This document shows positions 9,870-18,289 of a stretch of DNA of 64,000 bases, piece after piece (position 1 is the stretch's first letter; each line of letters begins with the position of its first letter). This DNA comes from Streptococcus ratti FA-1 = DSM 20564. GTDB lineage: Bacteria; Bacillota; Bacilli; Lactobacillales; Streptococcaceae. The DNA lies in the NCBI RefSeq assembly GCF_000286075.1, contig NZ_AJTZ01000005.1, positions 1,054,001 through 1,118,000 of the forward strand, in the 5' to 3' direction. The notes beneath the pieces were generated by a model that saw only the letters and a program-made list of their open reading frames with translations, was not told the origin of the DNA and searched no databases. Made by a program: the position numbers and the translations under genes.

Positions 9870-10862
9870 CTAAATTTCAAGTGGCTGACCCGTGTTCTTT
9901 CCCTTTCTGCTAATGATATGATTACTCCTCATTTTATCATAAAAAGCAGGCGGATACAGTGTTTGAACAGCTTTATTTTCTTGATGTTGATAATAGCGGA
10001 AAAAAGCTGCGCAAAAAGGCTCTAAATCAGTTTGAATTTGACAAAAACCCTCTCTTGCCTCAGGCGGTCTTACCTGCGGGAAAAAATCAGCATCCGACTG
10101 CACTATCAGATTACGTCCTTGTAAATAAGCAAGTTCCTGCTGCCGCAGCCAGCGCGGATTCCCCGCCATGAGCTGCTTTTGAACCGCCAAGCCAACCTGC
10201 TCGCGCTGTTTAACATGATAGGAATGCAAGTTTTGCTGACGGTAAGGCAGACGCAAAAACTCCATGATATTGGCACCAAAGGGGCAAGTCTTAGTCTGAT
10301 AATAGATCTTTCCAAATAAATCCTCATAAATCAGATACTTGAGCCGTAATTCACACCGATTAATATCCAATTCCCAGAGATGAAAACCCATATTTTGTGA
10401 AAAATAAAGGAACTGTTTTTGCAGGCTGGACAAGCGGCTGCCTAGCCAGAGCTTCTCACCCAGCAGCCAAAGTACCCGATAGCCATATTTCTGATAAGCC
10501 TTCGTTCGCTCACGCAGGCAGTCTTCAGACAAGCGTGAGCATTGCACTTCCAGTGCTAGCTTTTCATTGACCAAAAGATCCGCAATCTGCCCCATTTGGG
10601 GCAGAACCCGCTCCACTACAACCCGCTCAGTTTTTGACAAACCAGCATAAAGCTCTGCCTTAAGAGACAGATGCTCTGCCGATTCATTTTCACTGTAAAA
10701 CCGGCATTTCTCAAGACTGATATGGGCAAAATGCGGCCGCATAACAGAACCATGCCTAAGACGAACTGCCTCTCCGCAGGCAGGACAGGTGAAGCGCTGT
10801 TTATGAGGAATGACCTCGGCCAGATTAACCAAAATTCCCTGTTCATCAAATGCTGCTAACAT
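9870..10862 (-). CDS. coiA: Competence protein CoiA
   Basis: CoiA (330 aa) is a late competence protein needed for transformation, acting with RecA/DprA during recombination of incoming DNA. A zinc-ribbon-like CPACGEAVRLRHG segment and HFAH motif (about 25-47) precede a restriction-nuclease-like core with IADLLVNEKLALEVQCSRLS (Asp, Glu-x-Gln), the CoiA family signature. GGAGG precedes the ATG at 10862, and a CIN-box-like element lies 20 nt upstream. The family is called with confidence; the nuclease activity is inferred. Confidence 0.93.
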   Translation of the reverse strand: MLAAFDEQGILVNLAEVIPHKQRFTCPACGEAVRLRHGSVMRPHFAHISLEKCRFYSENESAEHLSLKAELYAGLSKTERVVVERVLPQMGQIADLLVNEKLALEVQCSRLSEDCLRERTKAYQKYGYRVLWLLGEKLWLGSRLSSLQKQFLYFSQNMGFHLWELDINRCELRLKYLIYEDLFGKIYYQTKTCPFGANIMEFLRLPYRQQNLHSYHVKQREQVGLAVQKQLMAGNPRWLRQQELAYLQGRNLIVQSDADFFPQVRPPEAREGFCQIQTDLEPFCAAFFRYYQHQENKAVQTLYPPAFYDKMRSNHIISRKGKNTGQPLEI

Positions 10863-10881
10863 AAATGACCTCCTACCTATT

Positions 10882-10889
10882 TATACGAA
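10882..10889 (-). promoter_or_regulatory. Candidate CIN-box (ComX promoter) of coiA
   Basis: TTCGTATA followed by AATAGG matches the comEA element (TACGAATA then AATAGG) at 6 of 8 positions plus the shared flank. The distance to the start codon is the same within 2 nt. Confidence 0.6.
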
Positions 10890-11163
10890 AATCAAACATG
10901 AGCCGATAGCAGCAAAAATTCCTGCATCAACCAAGAAGCAGGATTTGAGAACTGAATTACAGGATTTCTGTCAACCAATCTGTGTGACAGATACCATAAA
11001 TAACTTTCTGTAGAAGGACAACCAAACACCTCTATCAAATGCCCAGTATGGCTGCCAGAGGTAATTCTGACTGTATCAAAAATATAGCTGTGGCAGCCCA
11101 ATGACTATCAATCCAACTAGTATTGTGCCAGTCAAATTAAAATTGGGTTAACCAAAAATCATG
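10890..11163. other. Intergenic stretch upstream of coiA
   Basis: No convincing gene. One long-range inverted repeat (GGCTGCCA at 11050-11057, TGGCAGCC at 11091-11098) is present. A 69-codon open frame here has no ribosome binding site and no recognisable domain. Confidence 0.5.
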
Positions 11164-11721
11164 TTAGTTCTTTTTGGCTTGATTTTGCTCTTCTAATACC
11201 TGAAAAATAGTCGTTTTCAACGTCTCAATAGCTAACTGACTTTCTTTCGTTGAGCGGTTTTCTACAATAGATTGAATGTTGCACAAGACACAGGCCGCAT
11301 ACATCTCTGCAAGAATGGTTCTGCCTTTGACGTGACTGAAACGCTGCAAAAATTGTTCCTTAAATAAGGTTAAAAGATGGGCTTCTAAGCCAAAGTCTCG
11401 AAATTCAGGATCCATCAAGAGCTTGATGACATCCTTTTGCGGCTGGTAAAGCTGGCTTGAGAGCGTATCAATAACAGTCATAAATTCTTCCGGCTTTTCA
11501 AAGGTCTGCTTCATATAAGGACGAATCTGCTCAATGATTTCCTCAGAAATAGCATCAATAACCTGTTTTTTATTATCATAATGTGCATAAAAAGTTGAGC
11601 GGCTGCACTGGGCTTCCTTACAAATAGCATCAATTGTGATATCTGAAAAATAATGGCTGGCTAAACATAGCAGCATAGCTTTTTTGATACTTGTTTTTGT
11701 TTTGATAATTCTGCGATCCAT
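11164..11721 (-). CDS. TetR family transcriptional regulator
   Basis: The 185-aa protein starts at ATG 11721 (GTAGGA upstream); the longer open frame above it is not family-like. Residues 1-50 form the TetR helix-turn-helix (SIKKAMLLCLASHYFSDITI, then ICKEAQCSRSTFYAHYDNKK). The C-terminal ligand domain is helical, of the type annotated TetR_C_7. It is divergent from an alpha/beta hydrolase gene, with a perfect palindrome between them, so it probably represses both that gene and itself. The ligand is unknown. Confidence 0.88.
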   Translation of the reverse strand: MDRRIIKTKTSIKKAMLLCLASHYFSDITIDAICKEAQCSRSTFYAHYDNKKQVIDAISEEIIEQIRPYMKQTFEKPEEFMTVIDTLSSQLYQPQKDVIKLLMDPEFRDFGLEAHLLTLFKEQFLQRFSHVKGRTILAEMYAACVLCNIQSIVENRSTKESQLAIETLKTTIFQVLEEQNQAKKN

Positions 11722-11763
11722 AATATTTTTCCTACATTTAGCTTGATTTTGTTCGATAAACGA

Positions 11764-11788
11764 CATATCGCACAAATTGTGCTGTATG
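11764..11788. promoter_or_regulatory. Palindromic operator between tetR-like gene and hydrolase
   Basis: The core GCACAAATTGTGC (11770-11782) is a perfect 6-1-6 palindrome, extended by CATA and TATG at the ends to a 25-bp symmetric site. The length suits a TetR dimer, and the site lies at the likely -35 region of the plus-strand gene. Confidence 0.75.
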
Positions 11789-11844
11789 ATAGTGCTAATA
11801 TTTATTATACTTGTCTTATAACAAAAATGAAAGCAGGCAGTTAA

Positions 11845-12957
11845 ATGAGATTTACAGGTAATAAACAATTTGATTTTCAAATTGAACGCTTCACATCTCC
11901 TTTTATGGATGATCCAGAGGTTTTGAAAGACCGTCAGACAATTGGCTCGCACATTTCTGATTTTACATCTTGGCGGCAATGGTGGCAAGACAGAGCTTAT
12001 TATTATGAAAAAGTAGGAAAACTAAGAATCGCATCCAGTTATTACAAGGCTGCTATGTTTTACCTCACTATGGAAGATGCAGAAAGAGAAGAACTCTACC
12101 AAGGTTTCCTAAGAAACTTTTATGCCAGTTTTACTGATTTCGATTACGATAAAGATCAGGTTCCTTATGAAAAAGGCTTTCTGCCAACTCTTCTCTTAAA
12201 AAATCCTAAAGCACGTCGCACGCTCTTAGTCTTAGGAGGCTTTGATGGTTTTCTGGAAGAAATCGCTGGCTTCTTTGCTGGCATGAAAAATACAGACTAT
12301 AATATTCTTATTTTCGACGGGCCAGGACAAGGCAACACCATCAGTCAAGGGCTGCACTTTAGTCCAGACTTCCATAAACCTGTCTCAGCCGTTTTGGATT
12401 ATTTTCATCTAAGCAGCGTTGATGCGATGGGGCTGTCTTGGGGAGGTCTCCTCGTCATGGAAGCAGCTGCCTTTGAAAAAAGGATTCGTAAAGTCATCGC
12501 CATGGATATCTTTTACACCCCCATGGACACCCTCAAAATGAGTCTGGGCAAAGCATCTTTTTCTAGCCTCTCTTTTCTGCTCAATCTAAGAGCCAAGCCG
12601 ATTGTTAATTTTCTTATTAACAAAATGGCTAAGAAGGCAGTTGAATTAAGATGGGAACTCAATAACGGTTACATGCTGACAGGGGAAACCAATCCTTATG
12701 ATCTCTTAGTCAACCTCAAACGGCATAATGCCGGTCGATTCCTCCCCCAAGTCACTCAAGACTGTCTGCTGCTGGCTGGGAAAGAAGATCACTATGTTCC
12801 CTACACGCGCATTGCTGATATCATACTGGAATTGACAAATGCCAGAAGCATTCAGGCTAATCTTTTTACCAGCGAGAGCGGCGGTGAAGAACACTGCCAA
12901 TTTGGACACATGGATTTGGCTTTTAGAGAGATCAAGCATTTTCTTGACCTGACATAA
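11845..12957 (+). CDS. Alpha/beta hydrolase controlled by divergent TetR
   Basis: A 370-aa serine hydrolase of the FrsA / pseudooxynicotine-hydrolase-like group. It has a helical N-terminal region (about 1-110), then the hydrolase fold with oxyanion segment LLVLGGFDGF. The nucleophile elbow is GLSWGG, the acid is likely in LLAGKEDHYVP and the base His is in CQFGHMD. The substrate is unknown. The operator palindrome upstream indicates induction by a small molecule sensed by the TetR protein. The Shine-Dalgarno is weak (GCAGGCAG). Confidence 0.85.
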   Translation: MRFTGNKQFDFQIERFTSPFMDDPEVLKDRQTIGSHISDFTSWRQWWQDRAYYYEKVGKLRIASSYYKAAMFYLTMEDAEREELYQGFLRNFYASFTDFDYDKDQVPYEKGFLPTLLLKNPKARRTLLVLGGFDGFLEEIAGFFAGMKNTDYNILIFDGPGQGNTISQGLHFSPDFHKPVSAVLDYFHLSSVDAMGLSWGGLLVMEAAAFEKRIRKVIAMDIFYTPMDTLKMSLGKASFSSLSFLLNLRAKPIVNFLINKMAKKAVELRWELNNGYMLTGETNPYDLLVNLKRHNAGRFLPQVTQDCLLLAGKEDHYVPYTRIADIILELTNARSIQANLFTSESGGEEHCQFGHMDLAFREIKHFLDLT

Positions 12958-13328
12958 GTACAGTTATTTCAAAGAGTGTAAGCTCGCAAGGTTTCTCCAT
13001 GGCCCTGCCCTTGGCTGATTTGTCAGTCAGATTATCCAAAGTTCTGTATGAGGGACTTAGGCTAGTTTGACACGGTTAGAATAGATTGAGCTTGAGCGCT
13101 TAACAAAAAATCATCCTAATCGGATCTGACTTCAGCAGCTTTGCCATTGTCCCCGCAGATAACCTATCTGCTAAGCTTTGAGGCGGTATCCGCCTAGCAG
13201 TATGTGCGTTTCGGACACTTAGTCTTAGCAAATACTGGCTAGCAAAGATCAAGCTGCCAGGCATGGTATATCTGGCAGCTGTCGTATCCCCTGTTTTTTC
13301 TGCTTTTACATTTTTATAACATAATAAA
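12958..13328. other. Gene-free convergent region between hydrolase and nagB
   Basis: I see no gene. Two hairpins stand out: a nested one (CTGCTA/TAGCAG at 13168-13173/13195-13200 around GGCGG/CCGCC) and a 9-bp perfect one (13252-13260 with 13272-13280). The second lies about 50 nt past the nagB stop and could end transcription from either side, though neither side has a tight T-run. Confidence 0.5.
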
Positions 13329-14030
13329 TTAAAGTTTGCTGGCTGCTGCCTCGTCTACAATAATCACAACATCAGGGTGCTTTTGCAGAATGCTAGCTGG
13401 CAGATCCTCTGTGACAGATCCATTAACCATACGTTCGATTGCGTCAGCTTTTTGTTCACCGTAAGCCATAAGAACAATGGTTTTAGACTTCATAACGGAA
13501 GCAATCCCCATAGAAATTGCCCGGGTTGGAACATCCTCCAGTTTGTCAAAAAAGCGGCTGTTGGCTTCAATGGTACTGGGACTTAAATCCACAACATGGG
13601 TGGTGCTGTCAAAAGCGGTTCCCGGTTCATTAAAACCAATGTGACCATTGCGCCCAATCCCCAAAATCTGAAAATCAATGGGGTGCCCCTCAATCAGCTC
13701 TTCATAGCGCTGGGCTTCTGCCTGCAAATCAGCTGCTAATCCATTAGGCAAAAAACTGTCCTTAAAAGGTTTAGCAGCAAAGAGATGCTGCTGCATGAAG
13801 TAAGCATAACTTTGAGGATTTTCGGCAGACAGGCCAACGTACTCATCCAAGTTAATGCTGGTCAGCTTAGACAGATCCAACTGGCTGTTGACGATTTCCT
13901 TGTAAAAAGCCAAGGGAGTGCTGCCTGTTGCTAAGCCTAAGGTTTTAGCGCCAGCCGCTAATTTTTCTTTGAGAAGGGTGAAAGCAAGCTTTCCTCCTTC
14001 TTCTTGATTGTTTATTGTAATGATTTTCAT
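13329..14030 (-). CDS. nagB: Glucosamine-6-phosphate deaminase
   Basis: NagB converts glucosamine-6-P to fructose-6-P and ammonia, the step that opens amino sugars to glycolysis. At 233 aa it is the short Gram-positive form. The phosphate-binding [15 protein letters not shown], the catalytic NLDEYVGL and [14 protein letters not shown] motifs are intact. AGGAGG precedes the ATG. A consensus promoter carrying one NagR-type operator in its spacer and a second operator in the early transcribed region predicts repression in the absence of amino sugars. Confidence 0.97.
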   Translation of the reverse strand: MKIITINNQEEGGKLAFTLLKEKLAAGAKTLGLATGSTPLAFYKEIVNSQLDLSKLTSINLDEYVGLSAENPQSYAYFMQQHLFAAKPFKDSFLPNGLAADLQAEAQRYEELIEGHPIDFQILGIGRNGHIGFNEPGTAFDSTTHVVDLSPSTIEANSRFFDKLEDVPTRAISMGIASVMKSKTIVLMAYGEQKADAIERMVNGSVTEDLPASILQKHPDVVIIVDEAAASKL

Positions 14031-14044
14031 AAAGAACCTCCTTT

Positions 14045-14054
14045 GGTCTATACC
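14045..14054 (-). promoter_or_regulatory. NagR-type operator 1 (downstream)
   Basis: GGTCTATACC resembles the DasR/NagR dre half-palindrome and lies just past the predicted transcription start. It forms a perfect 11-bp inverted repeat with operator 2 (spanning 14045-14085). Confidence 0.75.
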
Positions 14055-14068
14055 GATTATCTATTTTT

Positions 14069-14097
14069 ATTATACGGTATAGACCAATTTTTGTCAA
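14069..14097 (-). promoter_or_regulatory. nagB promoter with NagR-type operator 2 in the spacer
   Basis: TTGACA (14097-14092) and TATAAT (14074-14069) are both perfect, with a 17-nt spacer. The spacer contains the second GGTCTATACC operator (14085-14076), so bound repressor would block RNA polymerase directly. Confidence 0.9.
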
Positions 14098-14273
14098 CTT
14101 ATAAATTCCAGATGGTTACAAACAATCATTCCTATTTTTCTTATAAGCAATCTGGTGAATCCCTTATTTTGTGGCTGGCTGCGGGGCAATCTTGTATATT
14201 TTATAGATCATTTTCCAGATGACACTCTTCTGCGGGTGACGGCACCGCAATCCTAAATGCCTATCTCTTCCAT

Positions 14274-14307
14274 TAACAAAAGGCCAAGACAAAAGTCTCA
14301 GCCTTTT
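14274..14307 (-). terminator. Terminator of the VIT-family gene
   Basis: Arms AAAAGGC/GCCTTTT (14278-14284, 14301-14307) with an inner GAC/GTC pairing and a TTTTGTT tail on the minus strand. Confidence 0.7.
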
Positions 14308-14336
14308 AAAATAAAAACAAGAGGCAGACCGTCTTA

Positions 14337-15017
14337 TCACAGCGAAAAGAGCTGGCCGATAAGATAGGTTGCAAGCATGGTCAAAAGACCGATAGAAACA
14401 TTGCGGCGCATAGCCGGTCTAATCGGAGCATCTCCCAGACGGGCACTGACATAGCCGGTAATCAGCAGGGCCACGACTACAACGGCAACCGTAGCAATAA
14501 TCCGAATGTTTTCTGGAAACAGCATGATAGCCGCCGTCGGAAATAAAGAGCCAATGATAAAAGAAATGAAGCTTGACACAGCAGCATGCCAGGGATTGGT
14601 AAATTCACCAAACTCAATGCCATATTTTTCCTCAACCAGCGTTTTAATGGGATTGTTAAGAAAGGCCTTGTTAACCAGAAGCTCTGCTGCTGTCTCGCAT
14701 TCGCCCTTGATTAGATAAACATTGTAGAGCGATTTTCTGGCGGCAGCCGGATCTCTCTTTAGCAACTGCTGCTCACGAGCAACCGCTGCCTGCTCCGTAT
14801 CTTTTTGAGTGCTGACACTGACATATTCTCCGCCTGCCATAGAAAAAGCCCCGGCCAAAATAGCTGAAAGACCTGATAAAAAAATGATCCATAAATCAGC
14901 TGTTGCACTGGCAACACCAATAACCACACCGGCAATAGAAATGATACCGTCATTAGCTCCCAGAACCCCTGCACGCAGAATATTCAATCGCTTTGAAAAA
15001 CTTTGTTCCTGTTCCAT
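14337..15017 (-). CDS. VIT1/CCC1 family membrane transporter
   Basis: The 226-aa protein belongs to the vacuolar iron transporter (VIT1/CCC1) family. The first helix contains GVLGANDGIISIAGVVIGVA, the family signature, and the second AGAFSMAGGEYVSVSTQKDTEQA, which leads into the cytoplasmic metal-binding helical region (about 70-140). Three more helices follow. Plant and yeast members move Fe2+ or Mn2+ out of the cytosol; the bacterial substrate is inferred. GGGAG precedes the ATG. It is transcribed alone. Confidence 0.85.
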   Translation of the reverse strand: MEQEQSFSKRLNILRAGVLGANDGIISIAGVVIGVASATADLWIIFLSGLSAILAGAFSMAGGEYVSVSTQKDTEQAAVAREQQLLKRDPAAARKSLYNVYLIKGECETAAELLVNKAFLNNPIKTLVEEKYGIEFGEFTNPWHAAVSSFISFIIGSLFPTAAIMLFPENIRIIATVAVVVVALLITGYVSARLGDAPIRPAMRRNVSIGLLTMLATYLIGQLFSL

Positions 15018-15186
15018 AGATAACTCCCAACTATTTTTGTCTTTAAAATCTAGAATAAACCAGCATCTGTCAAATCTCCTTTTGATTGCAGATTTTTAGA
15101 CATGTTTATGAACAATATTATTATACCTTGCATTTAAAATCCTTACAAATAAAATTTGCAAGGATGACTGAAAATCTATCTCATGT

Positions 15187-15192
15187 TATAAT
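15187..15192 (+). promoter_or_regulatory. queA promoter (-10)
   Basis: TATAAT preceded by TGT gives an extended -10; the start codon is 35 nt downstream. Confidence 0.6.
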
Positions 15193-15227
15193 GGTAAAGC
15201 TGAAAAAGTGAATACTAGAGGAATAAT

Positions 15228-16256
15228 ATGAATACTACTGATTTTGATTTTGACCTGCCCGAAAATTTAATTGCCCAAACACCGCTCAAACAGCGTGACA
15301 GCTCCAAACTTTTAGTGATTGACCATAAGACCAAGGCCATGAAAGACACTCATTTTGATCATATCATTGATGAGCTCAACCCAGACGATGCCTTGGTTAT
15401 GAATGACACGCGTGTACTTCCTGCCCGCCTGCACGGTGAAAAAGTCCAAACGCACGGTCATGTAGAGTTGCTGCTCTTAAAAAACACTCAGGGCGATCAG
15501 TGGGAGGTTCTGGCTAAACCCGCTAAACGCCTTAAGGTCGGCAGCCAGATTTCTTTTGGAGATGGCCGTCTAAAAGCTACCATCAAAGAAGAATTGAACC
15601 ATGGCGGCCGCATTGTGGAATTTTCTTATGATGGTATTTTTCTAGAAGTTTTAGAAAGTCTCGGGGAAATGCCTCTGCCGCCTTATATTCATGAAAAATT
15701 AGAAGATCGTGATCGTTACCAGACTGTTTATGCCAAAGAAAATGGCTCTGCTGCTGCTCCAACAGCTGGCCTGCATTTTACAGAAGATCTCTTAAACAAA
15801 ATCGAAGCCAAGGGTGTGAAATTAGTCTATCTGACCCTGCATGTGGGGCTCGGGACTTTCCGGCCTGTCTCTGTTGACAATGTGGATGAGCACCAAATGC
15901 ACTCTGAATTTTACAGCCTGTCTCCGGAAGCTGCCCAAACGCTAAAAGATGTCAAAGCACAGGGCGGACGCATTGTTGCTGTTGGAACAACTTCAATTCG
16001 CACCTTGGAAACCATCGGCAATAAATTTGCTGGTCAAATCGAAGCAGACTCTGGCTGGACTAATATTTTTATCAAACCAGGTTACCAATTTAAGATTGTT
16101 GATGCCTTCTCAACCAATTTTCATCTGCCAAAATCAACTCTGGTCATGCTGGTTTCAGCCTTTGCCGGGCGCGAATTTGTCTTGGATGCCTATCAGCATG
16201 CCATTGACGAACACTACCGTTTCTTTAGCTTTGGCGATGCTATGTTTGTCAAATAA
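15228..16256 (+). CDS. queA: S-adenosylmethionine:tRNA ribosyltransferase-isomerase
   Basis: QueA transfers the ribosyl part of SAM to preQ1 at the wobble base of tRNAs during queuosine synthesis. The 342-aa protein shows the family's [19 protein letters not shown] start, [26 protein letters not shown] and [10 protein letters not shown] motifs and a C-terminal [14 protein letters not shown] precedes the ATG. It is monocistronic here, between a divergent membrane-protein gene and a convergent hydrolase. Confidence 0.97.
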   Translation: MNTTDFDFDLPENLIAQTPLKQRDSSKLLVIDHKTKAMKDTHFDHIIDELNPDDALVMNDTRVLPARLHGEKVQTHGHVELLLLKNTQGDQWEVLAKPAKRLKVGSQISFGDGRLKATIKEELNHGGRIVEFSYDGIFLEVLESLGEMPLPPYIHEKLEDRDRYQTVYAKENGSAAAPTAGLHFTEDLLNKIEAKGVKLVYLTLHVGLGTFRPVSVDNVDEHQMHSEFYSLSPEAAQTLKDVKAQGGRIVAVGTTSIRTLETIGNKFAGQIEADSGWTNIFIKPGYQFKIVDAFSTNFHLPKSTLVMLVSAFAGREFVLDAYQHAIDEHYRFFSFGDAMFVK

Positions 16257-16342
16257 AGAATACAAAAACTATTAAAAAGTTAAGCAAAATAAGAGTTTAA
16301 ATCAAACAGTTCGTTAATCGTATGACGATCTGTTAGTCTTGC

Positions 16343-17569
16343 CTACAAATACTTCTCAAAAAATTTGAGTGTCTTTTGCCAAGAATCATTCGTATCCGCC
16401 ATCACTTTTTCAGGGACAATCTTTTTATAACGATGGTTGGGCTGATAGGCTACCGTCATCATATGACCACAATTTTCATAAATCTCGACCTGACAAGGAT
16501 AGTTAAACTTTTTATCCCGCAAACGATTAGCTATAGTTAAAGCAGAACTGTAGGCATCCCAAATTTCGTCCTTCTTAGAAGCTATTATCAGCAAAGGTTC
16601 TTTAAGTCTCTCAGCAGGAATTACAGCCTGTTCATTAACAGGGTTTAGGTCTTTTTTAAAGATACAGCGTCTCAAAAAATCTTTCCACAAAAAGGGGTAA
16701 TAAGGAATTTCTTGACCTTGATAAGTCCAGGAAGAAGTCTTAGAATTGCGCCACTTTTTAAGACCCTCCAGACAAAGGTAAGAAGGTGAATTAAGCACTA
16801 AGCATTTAAAATCTGTGTAATAACTGGCAGCTAAAAGAGCAAATTCTGCCCCCTTTGAACGCCCATAAAGTCCAAGACGCCCACTATCTGCATAGGGGGA
16901 TTTTTTCAGATAAACGATGGCTTCTTGAATAATTTCAAGCGGAATTTTCTCTAGGTGAGGATTTAATCCCTCTAAAGCAAAATATGCAAGAGCTAGCGTT
17001 GTAAAACCATGACTGGCTAATAACTGCGCAATGTTTTGTGCCTTTTCAATTCTGCCATCACTGCCACTTAAAACAATAAGAGCTGGACGCTGAGACTGAT
17101 TTTTATCATAAAAAAGCCGTCCTTTAGCCTTAGAAAAGTCCACATCTAAGTAACTAATGCTTGGAAGCTGGTAATAGCGCCTAAGGCTGGTCTCTCCCAA
17201 TAAAGATTGCCCTTTAAAAATACTCATTTTGATGTCATAAAAGGGATTTAAAGGAATGTCCATTAAGTGCTGACTTAATTTTTCTCTCTTATAAGCTTTT
17301 GCTTGACTGTTAAAAAAGAGCTCCATAATGGACATATGGCCTTCATGATTAGATTCTGATAAATCCAATATTCCCTTATCATTTGAATAAAATAAGGCTT
17401 CTGCCTGCCAAAGAGTTTGAGAAGATAAATTCATTGGAGCATTGATATTATAATAATGCTCAAGATTTAGTCTCACCCTGACTTGGCAGCAAGCTGGTAA
17501 ATGTTCAATGATAAGATCAAAAGGACTGTCTGCTAAATGATTTTGACTTTTTAGTTTAAATGTTAACAT
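16343..17569 (-). CDS. Acyl-CoA thioesterase / BAAT C-terminal-type hydrolase
   Basis: The 408-aa protein has an N-terminal beta-sandwich (about 1-130) and a C-terminal alpha/beta hydrolase like acyl-CoA thioesterases and bile acid-CoA:amino acid N-acyltransferases. The nucleophile elbow is YGRSKGAEFALL (Ser rather than Cys, pointing to thioesterase rather than acyltransferase), the acid is probably in IIASKKDEIWD, and the base is the His of NCGHMMT. The substrate is unknown. It lies 46 nt after a MarR gene, and a MarR palindrome lies in that gap, so it is probably induced by the MarR ligand. Confidence 0.85.
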   Translation of the reverse strand: MLTFKLKSQNHLADSPFDLIIEHLPACCQVRVRLNLEHYYNINAPMNLSSQTLWQAEALFYSNDKGILDLSESNHEGHMSIMELFFNSQAKAYKREKLSQHLMDIPLNPFYDIKMSIFKGQSLLGETSLRRYYQLPSISYLDVDFSKAKGRLFYDKNQSQRPALIVLSGSDGRIEKAQNIAQLLASHGFTTLALAYFALEGLNPHLEKIPLEIIQEAIVYLKKSPYADSGRLGLYGRSKGAEFALLAASYYTDFKCLVLNSPSYLCLEGLKKWRNSKTSSWTYQGQEIPYYPFLWKDFLRRCIFKKDLNPVNEQAVIPAERLKEPLLIIASKKDEIWDAYSSALTIANRLRDKKFNYPCQVEIYENCGHMMTVAYQPNHRYKKIVPEKVMADTNDSWQKTLKFFEKYL

Positions 17570-17583
17570 CTTCCCCCTCTGTA

Positions 17584-17600
17584 TGTTAAGCTACTTAACA
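17584..17600. promoter_or_regulatory. MarR operator 2, upstream of the thioesterase-like gene
   Basis: TGTTAAG-CTA-CTTAACA is a perfect 7-3-7 palindrome with the same arms as the marR promoter site. Confidence 0.8.
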
Positions 17601-17615
17601 AAAGTTTTTAAAAAA

Positions 17616-18080
17616 TTACCTTGCTAACCAAGGCAATTCTTGCCAAATTTTTTCCAAATCAGCCATCATAGCTTCCAAGTTTTCTAAAAAATCTTGAGGA
17701 TAAGCCTGTAAAACAGCCATCACTTGCTGTTCAAGATAGGTGTGCTGTTTTTGATGAACCCGATAAATTTTCTGACCAGCAGGTGTCAGAGAAAGAAAAA
17801 TTTCCTGACGGTTACTTTCATTAGCAACTTTAACTAAAAGCCCTTTGCCCTCTAATTTTGAAACCATTTGAGTAACCGCACTGCGAGAAATCCCCCGCAA
17901 TTTTGACAGACCAACTAAATTGATGGGATGATTCTGAGCAATACTAACAAGAGTATGTACCTCTGCTGTATTGAGAGATAAGTCACCTTCTATTACATGC
18001 TGATTCTTCTCTAATTGGGCGTAAGCCTCAAGAAAATCTTGAAATTTCTGATTAAAAGCAATAAGTGATTGTTTATCCAT
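17616..18080 (-). CDS. MarR family transcriptional regulator
   Basis: The 154-aa protein starts at ATG 18080 (GAGG upstream), not at the earlier in-frame codon at 18128, which overlaps the promoter. The winged helix-turn-helix spans about residues 40-110 (INLVGLSKLRGISRSAVTQM, then LEGKGLLVKV and the wing NRQEIFLSLTPAG). Helices at both ends form the dimer domain. Two identical palindromes, at its own promoter and before the downstream hydrolase, indicate autorepression and control of that gene. Confidence 0.92.
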   Translation of the reverse strand: MDKQSLIAFNQKFQDFLEAYAQLEKNQHVIEGDLSLNTAEVHTLVSIAQNHPINLVGLSKLRGISRSAVTQMVSKLEGKGLLVKVANESNRQEIFLSLTPAGQKIYRVHQKQHTYLEQQVMAVLQAYPQDFLENLEAMMADLEKIWQELPWLAR

Positions 18081-18091
18081 AAAAAACCTCT

Positions 18092-18128
18092 TTGTTAAGT
18101 ATCTTAACAAACCATCAAAAAAAGTCAA
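18092..18128 (-). promoter_or_regulatory. marR promoter and operator 1
   Basis: TTGACT (18128-18123) and TAAGAT (18106-18101), spacer 16. The palindrome TTGTTAAG-N3-CTTAACAA (18092-18110) covers the -10 box and the start site. Confidence 0.8.
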
Positions 18129-18289
18129 GATATATTAGAATTTTTTCTCACAGATAATTTCTAAACATTTTAACTTTCTATTTCTGTCAGGCATAATCCT
18201 GATCTATTCAGGTATTTGATAGCAGCTATGTGCTTGCAGATGGCAAAAAAAATAAACTTGACTGAATATATCAATCAAGTTTTTATCCG

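Noticed and set aside
10892..11101. 69-codon minus-strand frame upstream of coiA
   Set aside because: No ribosome binding site, no hydrophobic or domain pattern; it also overlaps the region of a long inverted repeat.
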